NCBI RefSeq assembly: GCF_004151105.1
Contig: NZ_PHRF01000162.1
Coordinates: forward strand, 1 to 64,000
Source: Streptomyces sp. L-9-10
Lineage (GTDB): Bacteria > Actinomycetota > Actinomycetes > Streptomycetales > Streptomycetaceae
Direction of reading: 5' to 3'
Length of the DNA stretch: 64,000 nt
The notes under the pieces are model-generated. The model made no database searches and was not told where the DNA came from. It worked only from the letters and a program-made list of their open reading frames with translations. Below, in pieces: positions 56,311 to 64,000 of the stretch (position 1 is the first letter of the stretch; every line of letters begins with the position of its first letter). A program made the position numbers and the translations under genes.

Positions 56311-59157
56311 ATGCGACGACGCACCGGAAGACTCACCAGCGCCACCGCCGCGGCGGTGTTCGCGCTGGGCGCGGCCCTGCTGACCCCGCTGCCGCAGGCC
56401 GCCGCCGAACCCGCGCGGGCACCCGCCGCCGCGGCGGACGCCCGCGGCGCGGCGGCCGACCCCGTCACCGATCACTGCCAGGGCCAGTGCGCCGATATCC
56501 TGCCGCCCGGCCAGAACGGCAACGCCACCCTCGCCGATATCCTCGGCAACCGTCTGTTCGGCACCTTCCCGGCCCACGCCTCCGACCAACTCGGCCGGTA
56601 CGACGCGCTGGTGGCCGGTCACGGCGGACTCACCGACGCGAAGCTCACCGACTTCTTCAACGACGCCTCCTTCGGGGTGCCCGCGAACCAGGTCGAATCC
56701 GTCACCTCCCCGCGCGACGACGTCACGATCACCCGCGACAAGAAGACCGGCGTCCCGCATATCAAGGGCACCACCCGCTACGGCACCGAGTTCGGCGCCG
56801 GCTACGCGGCGGCGCAGGACCGGCTGTGGATGATGGACCTGTTCCGCCACATCGGCCGCGGTGAGCTGACGTCCTTCGCGGGCGGCGCGCTCGCCAACCA
56901 GGGCCTGGAGCAGCAGTTCTGGCCCTCGGCCCCGTACACGGAAGCGGAGTACGAGGCCCAGATCGAGCGGATCAGGACCACCGAGGGCGAGCGCGGCGAG
57001 CTGGCCATGGCGGACGCGCAGGCGTATGTCGACGGCATCAACGCCTACCGCCAGAAGTCCAAGGACGGCCGCTACTTCCCCGGCGAGTACGTACTCACCG
57101 GCAAGATCGACTCGATCACCAACGTCGGTGAGATCCAGCCCTTCAAGCTCACCGACCTGATCTCCATCGCGTCCGTCGTCGGCGGCCAGTTCGGCGGCGG
57201 GGGCGGCGGCGAGGTGCAGGCGGCGCTCTCGCTCCTCGCCGCCCAGCAGAAGTACGGCGTCGTCAAGGGCACCGAGGTCTGGGAGTCGTTCCGGCAGCGC
57301 GACGACCCCGAGGCCGTGCTCACTGTCCACGACGGCACCCGCTTTCCGTACGCGCGCAAGCCCGCCCAGCCGCGCGGCACGGCCCTGCCCGACGCCGGCT
57401 CGGTCCAGGCCGAACAGCTGGTGTACGACAGGACCGGCTCGGCCGTGACGAACGCCAAGGCCCCCGTCACCGCCCCGGAGAAACTCAAGCCGCTCCAGGG
57501 CCTCTTCGACGACGGAGTCGTCCCACCAGGATCGCTCTCCGCCAAGCGCGGGATGTCCAACGCGCTGCTCGTCTCGGGACAGCACACCGCGAGCGGAAAT
57601 CCCGTGGCCGTCTTCGGCCCGCAGACCGGCTACTTCGCGCCACAGCTCATGATGCTCCAGGAACTCCAGGGCCCCGGCATCAGCGCCCGCGGCGTCGCCT
57701 TCGCCGGAGTCGGCATGTACGTCCAGATGGGCCGTGGCCAGGACTACGCCTGGAGCGCCACCTCGGCGGGTCAGGACATCACCGACACGTACGCCGTCGA
57801 GCTGTGCGAACCGAACGGCTCACCCGCCACCAAGGCGTCCACGCACTACCTCTACCGCTCCGTCTGCACCCCGATGGAGAAGATGGAGCGCAGCAACTCC
57901 TGGAAGCCGACCGTCGCCGACTCCACCGCCGCCGGCTCCTACCGGCTCCAGGTCTGGCGTACCAAGTACGGCATGGTCACCCACCGCGCGACCATCGGCG
58001 GCAAGCCCGTCGCGTACACCTCGCTGCGGACCACCTACCGGCACGAAGCCGAGTCGATCATCGGCTTCCAGATGCTCAACGACCCCGCGTACACCAAGGA
58101 CGCGGCCTCCTTCCAGCAGGCCGCGCACCGCATCGGCTACGCCTTCAACTGGTTCTACGCGGACTCGCGCACGGCCGCCTTCTTCAACAGCGGCTCGAAC
58201 CCGGTGCGCGCGGCGGGTGTCGATCCGGCGCTGCCGGTCAAGGCCGAGCAGGCGTACGAGTGGCAGGGCTTCGACCCGGGGCCCAACACCGCCGCGTACA
58301 CGCCGTTCGCCCAGCATCCGCAGTCGGTCGGACAGGACTACTACATCTCCTGGAACAACCGTCAGGCGAAGGAGTACGACACGGCGGGCTTCGGCTTCGG
58401 TGCCGTGCACCGGGGCGATCTGCTGGACGACCGGGTCAAGAAGCTGGTCGCGGACGGCGGGGTCACCCGCGCCTCCCTCACCCGGGCGATGGCCGAGGCG
58501 GCCGTGACCGATCTGCGCGGCGAGCAGGTACTGCCCGAACTGCTGAAGGTGCTGCGCTCGGCGCCCGTCACGGATCCCCAGCTCAGCACCGCCGTACAGC
58601 AGTTGGAGGCCTGGCGTGCGGCGGGCTCCCCGCGCAAGGAGACCGCGCAGGGCTCGCACACGTACGGGAACGCCGACGCCGTACGGATCATGGACGCCTG
58701 GTGGCCGAGGCTGGTCGAGGCCGCGTTCAAGCCGGGTCTCGGCGACGGCCTCTACCAGGCGCTCACCGCCTCGCTCCCGACCGACGAGTCCCCGGCCTCC
58801 AGCCATGGCCCGACGGGCGCGCACAGCGGCTCCGCGTTCCAGTACGGCTGGTGGGGATATGTCGACAAGGACCTCCGTCAGGTCCTGGGCGACCCGGTCC
58901 AGGCCCCGACACCGGACACGTACTGCGGGGGCGGCTCCCTGAGCGCCTGTCGTGACGCGCTGCTGACCACCCTCAAGGCAGCGGCGGCGGCGCCCGCCAG
59001 TGCGGTCTACCCGGGCGACGACAACTGCGCGGCCGGCGACCAGTGGTGCACGGACACGATCATCCACCGGGCGCTGGGCGGCATCAGCCACCCCAAGGTC
59101 AACTGGCAGAACAGGCCGACGTACCAGCAGGTGGTGGAGTTCCCGAGCCACCGGTAG
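56311..59157 (+). CDS. Secreted penicillin-acylase-family amidase
   Basis: 948-residue Ntn-hydrolase precursor. The signal peptide (LTSATAAAVFALGAALLTPL, cleaved near AAA-EPA) is followed by the alpha part with RDKKTGVPHIKG and GYAAAQDRLWMMDLFRHIGRG. The predicted nucleophile is Ser416 in KRGMSNALLVSG, where self-cleavage would free the beta chain with its N-terminal Ser. The nearest kind is the Streptomyces/Actinoplanes aculeacin A/cyclic-lipopeptide acylase and AHL-acylase group. It may remove acyl chains from lipopeptides or quorum-sensing lactones outside the cell. It is much longer than usual (about 780-800), mainly in the N-terminal arm and an insert near 290-390. Confidence 0.92.
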   Translation: MRRRTGRLTSATAAAVFALGAALLTPLPQAAAEPARAPAAAADARGAAADPVTDHCQGQCADILPPGQNGNATLADILGNRLFGTFPAHASDQLGRYDALVAGHGGLTDAKLTDFFNDASFGVPANQVESVTSPRDDVTITRDKKTGVPHIKGTTRYGTEFGAGYAAAQDRLWMMDLFRHIGRGELTSFAGGALANQGLEQQFWPSAPYTEAEYEAQIERIRTTEGERGELAMADAQAYVDGINAYRQKSKDGRYFPGEYVLTGKIDSITNVGEIQPFKLTDLISIASVVGGQFGGGGGGEVQAALSLLAAQQKYGVVKGTEVWESFRQRDDPEAVLTVHDGTRFPYARKPAQPRGTALPDAGSVQAEQLVYDRTGSAVTNAKAPVTAPEKLKPLQGLFDDGVVPPGSLSAKRGMSNALLVSGQHTASGNPVAVFGPQTGYFAPQLMMLQELQGPGISARGVAFAGVGMYVQMGRGQDYAWSATSAGQDITDTYAVELCEPNGSPATKASTHYLYRSVCTPMEKMERSNSWKPTVADSTAAGSYRLQVWRTKYGMVTHRATIGGKPVAYTSLRTTYRHEAESIIGFQMLNDPAYTKDAASFQQAAHRIGYAFNWFYADSRTAAFFNSGSNPVRAAGVDPALPVKAEQAYEWQGFDPGPNTAAYTPFAQHPQSVGQDYYISWNNRQAKEYDTAGFGFGAVHRGDLLDDRVKKLVADGGVTRASLTRAMAEAAVTDLRGEQVLPELLKVLRSAPVTDPQLSTAVQQLEAWRAAGSPRKETAQGSHTYGNADAVRIMDAWWPRLVEAAFKPGLGDGLYQALTASLPTDESPASSHGPTGAHSGSAFQYGWWGYVDKDLRQVLGDPVQAPTPDTYCGGGSLSACRDALLTTLKAAAAAPASAVYPGDDNCAAGDQWCTDTIIHRALGGISHPKVNWQNRPTYQQVVEFPSHR

Positions 59158-59305
59158 AAGCCGGTTCCGGGCACGCGGCGCGCACCCGGCACATCCGGGT
59201 GTGCGTGGCGTGTACGGACGAACATGGCAGATGTGATGGACGCGACGCGACGCCGCGACCGGCCCGGACGGCGGTACCGCCCGGGACCGGCCGCGGCGTC
59301 TCGCG

Positions 59306-60643
59306 TCAGCCCAGTTCGCGTTCCCTGGTCTCCGGCAGCGCCCGCACGCACAGCAGGGAGACCACGGCCATCCCGCAGACGTACCAGCCCACCGACGCCG
59401 AGCCGAAGCCGGACTGGAGGCGCGGCACGACCAAGGGGGAGACCGCGCCGCCCAGGACGCCGCCCAGGTTGTACGCGAGTGAGGCGCCCGAGTAGCGGAC
59501 GCGCGCGGGGAACAGCTCCGGCAGGTAGGCGCCCATGGGACCGGACGTCACGCCCAGACAGAACAGCGCACCGCCGAGGGCCAGCGCCATCAGCACCGGC
59601 CGCCCGGTGTCGAGCAGCGGGAACAGCAACAGGCTCCAGACCGCGGCCAGTCCGCCCCCCGACAGGACCAGTCTCCGCCGGCCGGCCGTGTCGGAGCGGG
59701 TGGCGGAGAACCAGATACCGGCCGCGAGGAAGAGACAGGCGACCAGGGACAGCGCCAGCATCGTCTCGCGCGGCACGCCCAGGGTCGTCGTGGTGTACGA
59801 CAGGCCGTAGGTCATCGAGGTGTAGAAGAGGGCGTACACGACGGCCATCGAGCCCGCGCCGAGCAGCAGTTCGCGCGGATGACACCGCAGCAGCTCCATC
59901 AGCGGTGCCCTGCTCGCGGCCCGTTCCGCCACGGACCGCGCGAAGACCGGGGTCTCGCTGATCTTCAGCCGTACGACCAGTCCGACGGCGACCAGCAGGA
60001 AGGACAGCAGGAACGGAATACGCCAGCCCCAACTGGCGAAGGCCGCCTCGTCGAGCGACGCGGACACCAGCCAGAAGACACCGGTGGCGGCGGAGAAGCC
60101 GACGGGCGGGCCGAGCTGGGGGAACGCCGCGTACAGCCCGCGCCGCCCGCGCGGCGCGTGCTCCACGGCCAGGAGCACCGCGCCGCCCCACTCGCCGCCG
60201 ATCCCGATGCCCTGGAGGAAACGGAGCGTGACGAGCAGCAGGGGCGCCCAACTGCCCAGGGTGGCGTAGCCGGGCAGCAGGCCCACCAGCGCCGTGGACA
60301 GCCCCATCAGCAGCAGCGAGGTGACCAGAACGGATTTGCGGCCGACGCGGTCACCGAAATGGCCGAAGACGATTGAGCCGATCGGGCGAGCCAGAAAGGC
60401 CACCGCGTACGTGGAGAAGGACGCGAGCGTGGCGTTGAGCGGGGAGAGGTTGGGGAAGAAGACGTCGTCGAGGACCAGCGCCGCCGCCATGCCGTAGATG
60501 AAGAAGTCGTAGAGCTCGATGGTGTTGCCGATGAAGCTCGCCACGGCCACCCGACGCGGACTCTCCCGGTGTTCCGGAGTGTCCGCGGCGGGCGCCGTGG
60601 GAGTGGGGGACAGAGTTTCGTCGATCACGACAGGCACTTTCAC
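59306..60643 (-). CDS. MHS-family MFS transporter
   Basis: 445 residues, 12 hydrophobic segments. Metabolite:H+ symporter signatures: VAVASFIGNTIELYDFFIYG opening, GHFGDRVGRKSVL, and FLQGIGIGGEWGGAVLLAVE. Such carriers import shikimate, proline/betaine, citrate or oxo-acids. GTG 60643 starts the hydrophilic N-arm; no strong ribosome site. Monocistronic; preceded by a 23-bp tandem repeat region. Confidence 0.9.
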   Translation of the reverse strand: MKVPVVIDETLSPTPTAPAADTPEHRESPRRVAVASFIGNTIELYDFFIYGMAAALVLDDVFFPNLSPLNATLASFSTYAVAFLARPIGSIVFGHFGDRVGRKSVLVTSLLLMGLSTALVGLLPGYATLGSWAPLLLVTLRFLQGIGIGGEWGGAVLLAVEHAPRGRRGLYAAFPQLGPPVGFSAATGVFWLVSASLDEAAFASWGWRIPFLLSFLLVAVGLVVRLKISETPVFARSVAERAASRAPLMELLRCHPRELLLGAGSMAVVYALFYTSMTYGLSYTTTTLGVPRETMLALSLVACLFLAAGIWFSATRSDTAGRRRLVLSGGGLAAVWSLLLFPLLDTGRPVLMALALGGALFCLGVTSGPMGAYLPELFPARVRYSGASLAYNLGGVLGGAVSPLVVPRLQSGFGSASVGWYVCGMAVVSLLCVRALPETRERELG

Positions 60644-60726
60644 GGCCGCTGAACGGCACGGTCAACGGCACCTGTCGGGCACGCTCCGGAATCGGTGAAC
60701 TACCGAATGTTATCGGCCGCATGGCA

Positions 60727-60838
60727 TCCGGAAGAGCCGTACGGCGTCCGGATGAACCACCCGGCGGCGTCCGGAAGAGCCGCCCGGCGGTGTCCGGAAG
60801 AGCCATCCGGTGACCGCCGGGAGAGCCGCGCGGTCACC
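60727..60838. repeat. 23-bp degenerate tandem repeat
   Basis: About five copies of a unit around TCCGGAAGAGCCGCCCGGCG, beginning at 60727 (20-bp first period), 60747, 60770, 60793 and 60816. It fills the space between the MHS transporter start and the DUF1343 stop, touching the latter. Confidence 0.8.
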
Positions 60839-62162
60839 GGTAGAGCAGATATCCCCGCCGTACGGCACGGAACGCGGCCAGTTCGCCCCGCCACGCGCCG
60901 GTCACCTCGTCCGTGTCCGCGCCCGCGTCGATCAGCGTGCGGACCTTCGCCGACCCCGTCAGCTTGTCGATCCACTGGTCGGCGCGCCAGGCGAACCCGC
61001 TCCACGACCGCTTGGCCGTCACCAGCAGCGCGACGCCGGTGCGGACCGGATCGAAGGACTCCCGGTCGTGGACGTGGAGTTGCACCCCGCCGATCGTCCT
61101 GCCCTGGAACTTGGAGAAGGTCGGCGCGAAGTACGCCTCACGGAAGCGCACCCCCGGCAGCTCCAGCGCGTTGGCCGCCGCGGCCCATTCGGGGCCGATC
61201 CCCTCCGCGCCCAGCAGCTCGAACGGCCGTGTCGTGCCCCGCCCCTCCGACAGGTTCGTCCCCTCGAAGAGGCACGTCCCCGCGTACACCAACGCGGTCT
61301 CGGGTGTGGGCATGTTGGGGCTCGGCGGCACCCATGGCAGGCCCGTCGCGTCGAAGAAGTCGTCGCGCCGCCAGCCCGCCATCGTGACGACGTCCAGCTC
61401 CACCGGTTTCGACGTGAGGAACTCACCGTTGAACAGCCGCGCCAGCTCGGTGACGGTCATGCCGTGTGCCTGCGAGATCGGCTGACGCCCCACGAAGGTC
61501 GCGAACTCCCGCTGGAGCACCGGCCCCAGGGCCGCCCGCCCGGTCACCGGATTGGGCCGGTCGAGCACCACGAACCGCTTGCCCGCGAGCGCCGCCGCCT
61601 CCATGCAGTCGTACAGCGTCCAGATGTACGTGTAGAAGCGGGCGCCCGCGTCCTGGATGTCGAAGACGACGGTGTCGACGCCGGACGCGGTGAAGATGTC
61701 CGCGAGGGGCTGACCGCTCTTCAGATACGTGTCGTAGACGGGCAGTCCGGTGGCCGGGTCGTCGTAGCGGCCCTCGGAGCCACCGGCCTGCGCCGTACCC
61801 CGGAAGCCGTGCTCCGGGCCGAAGACGGCGACCAGCTTGACGCGCGCGTCGGCGTGCATGACATCCACGATGTGGCGTACGTCGGAGGTGACGCCGGTCG
61901 GGTTGGTGACCACACCGACCTTCTCCCCGGCGAGGAGCCGGTAGCCGTCGGCGGCCAGCCGGTCGAAGCCGGTACGGACCCGCGCGCCGCCGCCGGGGTG
62001 CCGGGCGCCGGTCGCGTCTCCCGAACGCGCGGCGGCCGGGGCCGACCCCGCGGCCCGCGCACCCGCCGTACTCACCGCGCCCGCCGTACTCACCGCGCCC
62101 GCCGCACCCACGGCGCCCATCGCCCCGCCGGCGGCCAGCAATCCCCGTCTGGACAGGCTCAT
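60834..62162 (-). CDS. DUF1343 / NamZ-like exo-N-acetylmuramidase family protein
   Basis: 442 residues. A Tat-type signal (SRRGLLAAGGAMGAVGAAGA) is followed by an Ala/Gly-rich linker. The DUF1343 fold shows VGVVTNPTGV, VAVFGPEHGFRG (Glu and His near the active site), VFDIQDAGARFYTYIWT and PNPVTGR. Characterised relatives (NamZ) release N-acetylmuramic acid from peptidoglycan fragments, so a wall-recycling role outside the membrane is likely. Strong GGAGGTAG site before ATG 62162. An 18-bp repeat in the linker gives AGAVSTAGAVSTAGA. Confidence 0.9.
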   Translation of the reverse strand: MSLSRRGLLAAGGAMGAVGAAGAVSTAGAVSTAGARAAGSAPAAARSGDATGARHPGGGARVRTGFDRLAADGYRLLAGEKVGVVTNPTGVTSDVRHIVDVMHADARVKLVAVFGPEHGFRGTAQAGGSEGRYDDPATGLPVYDTYLKSGQPLADIFTASGVDTVVFDIQDAGARFYTYIWTLYDCMEAAALAGKRFVVLDRPNPVTGRAALGPVLQREFATFVGRQPISQAHGMTVTELARLFNGEFLTSKPVELDVVTMAGWRRDDFFDATGLPWVPPSPNMPTPETALVYAGTCLFEGTNLSEGRGTTRPFELLGAEGIGPEWAAAANALELPGVRFREAYFAPTFSKFQGRTIGGVQLHVHDRESFDPVRTGVALLVTAKRSWSGFAWRADQWIDKLTGSAKVRTLIDAGADTDEVTGAWRGELAAFRAVRRGYLLYR

Positions 62163-62299
62163 TCCGCTACCTCCGCGCACTCGAACCCGGTCGTCTGCCA
62201 TGGCCACGCACGCTAGCGCTCCGGGCAGCCGCACGGAACGAGTCCGACCGCACGTCGCGCCGCCGCCCCGCGCCGTTCCTCCCCTTCCGCCGCCACATA

Positions 62300-62319
62300 C
62301 CGACCGGTTAGTCTGTCGG
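62300..62319. promoter_or_regulatory. Operator-like dyad upstream of the SDR gene
   Basis: CCGAC and GTCGG arms around CGGTTAGTCT, with an inner GAC..GTC dyad. It lies 72 bp before the SDR start and resembles sites of acyl-CoA-responsive TetR proteins. The TetR at 63371 is a candidate binder. Confidence 0.4.
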
Positions 62320-62391
62320 GGGCGACGAGGTCGCCGAGAGCGCCGACGAGGCCGTCGGCGAGGAACCGGAACGCCGGAAAGGCAGGTCCCG

Positions 62392-63174
62392 ATGAGTTCG
62401 GTGCACGGTGCGGGGGTTGTGGTGACAGGAGCCGGCGGCGGCATCGGCGCCGCGCTGGCCCGCCGGTTCGCCGCCGAAGGCGCCCGGGTGGTGGTCAACG
62501 ACCTCGACGCGGAGAAGGCCACGTCCGTCGCCGCGGAGATCGCCGCCGTCGCGGTCCCCGGCGACGCCTCCCTGATCGTGGACGACGCCCGCGAGGCGCT
62601 CGGCGGCACCGTCGACATCTACTGCGCCAACGCCGGACTCGGCTCCGCCGGTGACGCGCTCTCCGGCGAGGACGTCTGGTCGTCAGCCTGGGACGTCAAC
62701 GTCATGGCGCACGTACGGGCCAGCAGGGCGCTGCTGCCGGACTGGCTGGAGCGCGGGAGCGGCAGGTTCGTCTCGACCGTCTCCGCCGCCGGACTGCTCA
62801 CCATGATCGGCGCGGCCCCGTACAGCGTCACCAAGCACGGCGCGCTGGCCTACGCGGAGTGGCTCTCGCTGACATACCGGCACCGCGGGCTCAAGGTGCA
62901 CGCCATCTGTCCGCAGGGTGTGCGTACGGACATGCTCGCCGCGACCGGAACCGCCGGCGACCTCGTGCTCACCCCCACCGCCATCGAGCCGCCCGCCGTG
63001 GCCGACGCGCTGTTCACGGCGATGGCGGAGGACCGGTTCCTCGTCCTGCCGCATCCCGAGGTGGCGGGCTTCTACCAGGCGCGCGCCGGTGACCCCGACC
63101 GCTGGCTCGCCACGATGAACCGCGTCCAGCAGAAGTGGGAAGCGATCGGACCGGGCGAGTCCGCGGCGCGGTGA
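62392..63174 (+). CDS. Short-chain dehydrogenase/reductase
   Basis: 260 residues. Rossmann motif VVVTGAGGGIGAALARRFAA, CANAG loop, catalytic Ser (STVSAAG) and Tyr/Lys in PYSVTKHGALAYAEWLS. It reduces or oxidises a hydroxyl/keto group with NAD(P). ATG 62392 has AAAGGCAGG about 10 bp upstream. Followed after about 200 bp by a TetR gene in the same direction, which may regulate it together with acyl-CoA genes elsewhere. Confidence 0.92.
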   Translation: MSSVHGAGVVVTGAGGGIGAALARRFAAEGARVVVNDLDAEKATSVAAEIAAVAVPGDASLIVDDAREALGGTVDIYCANAGLGSAGDALSGEDVWSSAWDVNVMAHVRASRALLPDWLERGSGRFVSTVSAAGLLTMIGAAPYSVTKHGALAYAEWLSLTYRHRGLKVHAICPQGVRTDMLAATGTAGDLVLTPTAIEPPAVADALFTAMAEDRFLVLPHPEVAGFYQARAGDPDRWLATMNRVQQKWEAIGPGESAAR

Positions 63175-63370
63175 CCGGGCAGGTCCGCGCGTACGGCGGT
63201 CCCGGGACCGCGGCGCCGCGGTCCTGCCCGAGCCACCCGGGACGACGGATGGGAAGATCCTCGGGCGGGAGCCGCGTTCCCCGTCGTGAGCGTCACCGTG
63301 GGCGCCGCGGACCGGGGGCGGCACAGGGACGGCACGGGGACGGCACGGAGCGAAAGGCAGGTGACGGCAG

Positions 63371-63964
63371 ATGGCCAGAACGACGGACGGGGACGGCACC
63401 CCCGTTCCCCAGCGACTGCTGGCCGCCGCCACCCGGCTCTTCGCCGAGCGCGGCTACGACCGCACCTCGGTCCAGGAGATCGTCGAGGCGGCGGGCGTCA
63501 CCAAGGGCGCGCTCTACCACTACTTCGGCTCCAAGGAGGACCTGCTCCAGGAGGTCTACGCCCGCGTCCTCCGCCTCCAGCAGGAACGTCTCGACGCCTA
63601 CGCGGACGCGGACGAGCCGGTGGAACGGCGCCTGCGGGCCGCCGCCGCCGACGTGGTCGTGACGACGATCGACAACCTGGACGACGCCGCGATCTTCTTC
63701 CGCTCCATGCACCATCTGAGCCCGGAGAAGAACAAGCAGGTACGGGCGGAACGCCGCCGCTATCACGAGCGGTTCCGCGCGCTGATCGAGGAGGGCCAGC
63801 GGAGCGGGGTCTTCTCCACCGCGACCCCGGCCGATCTGGTGGTGGACTACCACTTCGGCTCGGTCCACCATCTCTCGACCTGGTACCGCCCGGACGGTCC
63901 GCTCGCCCCGCAGCAGGTCGCGGACCACCTCGCGGATCTGCTGCTGCGGGCGCTGCGCCCCTAA
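63371..63964 (+). CDS. TetR-family regulator (KstR2/FadR-like)
   Basis: 197 residues. Helix-turn-helix (LLAAATRLFAERGYDRTS, AGVTKGALYHYFGSKEDLLQ) and a ligand domain with HHLSPEKNKQVRAERRRYHE and ADLVVDYHFGSVHHLSTWYR. The HHLSPEKN segment resembles regulators of acyl-CoA and steroid-like degradation. GCAGGTGACGG precedes the ATG. Complete; the window ends 36 bp later. Confidence 0.88.
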   Translation: MARTTDGDGTPVPQRLLAAATRLFAERGYDRTSVQEIVEAAGVTKGALYHYFGSKEDLLQEVYARVLRLQQERLDAYADADEPVERRLRAAAADVVVTTIDNLDDAAIFFRSMHHLSPEKNKQVRAERRRYHERFRALIEEGQRSGVFSTATPADLVVDYHFGSVHHLSTWYRPDGPLAPQQVADHLADLLLRALRP

Positions 63965-64000
63965 AGCGTGTTGCGAAAGCCTCCCCGCCCAACTCCCCCC

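Noticed and set aside
63964..64000. Chromosome end or telomere
   Set aside because: No terminal palindrome series is visible at either edge; the window simply stops.

Overview
The window looks like part of a Streptomyces chromosome, or that of a close relative. It is very GC-rich, uses GTG and TTG starts freely, links neighbouring genes through ATGA/GTGA overlaps, and carries families typical of that genus (secreted SGNH lipase, HTH-TPR regulators, many TetR and GntR regulators, SoxR, an aculeacin-type acylase, HmgA, a CitMHS transporter). Gene identities come from reading the translations; no database search was run. No rRNA, convincing tRNA, CRISPR array or intact insertion sequence was found.

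Layout. (1) 1-1700: a chitin/cellulose-active LPMO gene broken at the window edge, then a PrmC/HemK-like methyltransferase. (2) 1717-13166, all minus strand: a pectin/plant-sugar utilisation locus. A GntR repressor, a DapA-type 2-keto-3-deoxy-sugar-acid dehydratase and an IlvD/Edd sugar-acid dehydratase form one coupled unit. After a 209-bp gap with a GAAGCGCTTC palindrome follow two ABC permeases, a Gfo/Idh oxidoreductase, a PmoA-like (DUF6807) protein, a possible 25-residue peptide, pectinesterase, sugar-binding lipoprotein and pectate lyase. (3) 13.4-14.4 kb: LysE exporter and CutA. (4) 14.4-17.7 kb: an HTH-TPR regulator diverging from a small protein, a 38-residue peptide and an isoaspartate-methyltransferase-like enzyme. 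Three of these four genes each carry one apparent frameshift. (5) 17.6-21.6 kb: a CitB/DcuR-type response regulator without its kinase, diverging from tctCBA. (6) 21.7-30.5 kb: a methyltransferase-Nudix fusion, YtrA-type GntR, AAA ATPase, secreted lipase, drug-type ABC exporter with a TetR repressor, and an orphan type ISP specificity domain.

(7) 30.5-37 kb is an accessory, partly decayed stretch: a gene fragment, a secreted I36-like protein with its own MacB-like ABC system, a GNAT gene whose 3' end runs into an ISL3 transposase remnant, and a broken TPR gene. (8) 37-40 kb: hmgA with GntR and TetR regulators. (9) 40.2-48.1 kb: molybdopterin oxidoreductase, CitMHS citrate transporter, MFS exporter, MsiK-like ATPase and zinc alcohol dehydrogenase. 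(10) 48.1-64 kb: EamA exporter, several regulators, acyl-CoA dehydrogenase, rhodanese, MaoC dehydratase, SoxR, a secreted penicillin-acylase-family amidase, an MHS transporter, an NamZ-like (DUF1343) protein, an SDR and a terminal TetR.

Most notable: an identical CTTGTTAACG box 75-77 nt before both citrate-transporter genes (tctC and citMHS), with a CitB-type regulator beside one of them; the damaged regulator/peptide/methyltransferase cassette; the I36-like protein with its own ABC pair; three near-identical TNAGCGCTTGCTNA boxes around a TetR gene, a maoC gene and the LPMO; and many perfect palindromes between regulators and their neighbours.
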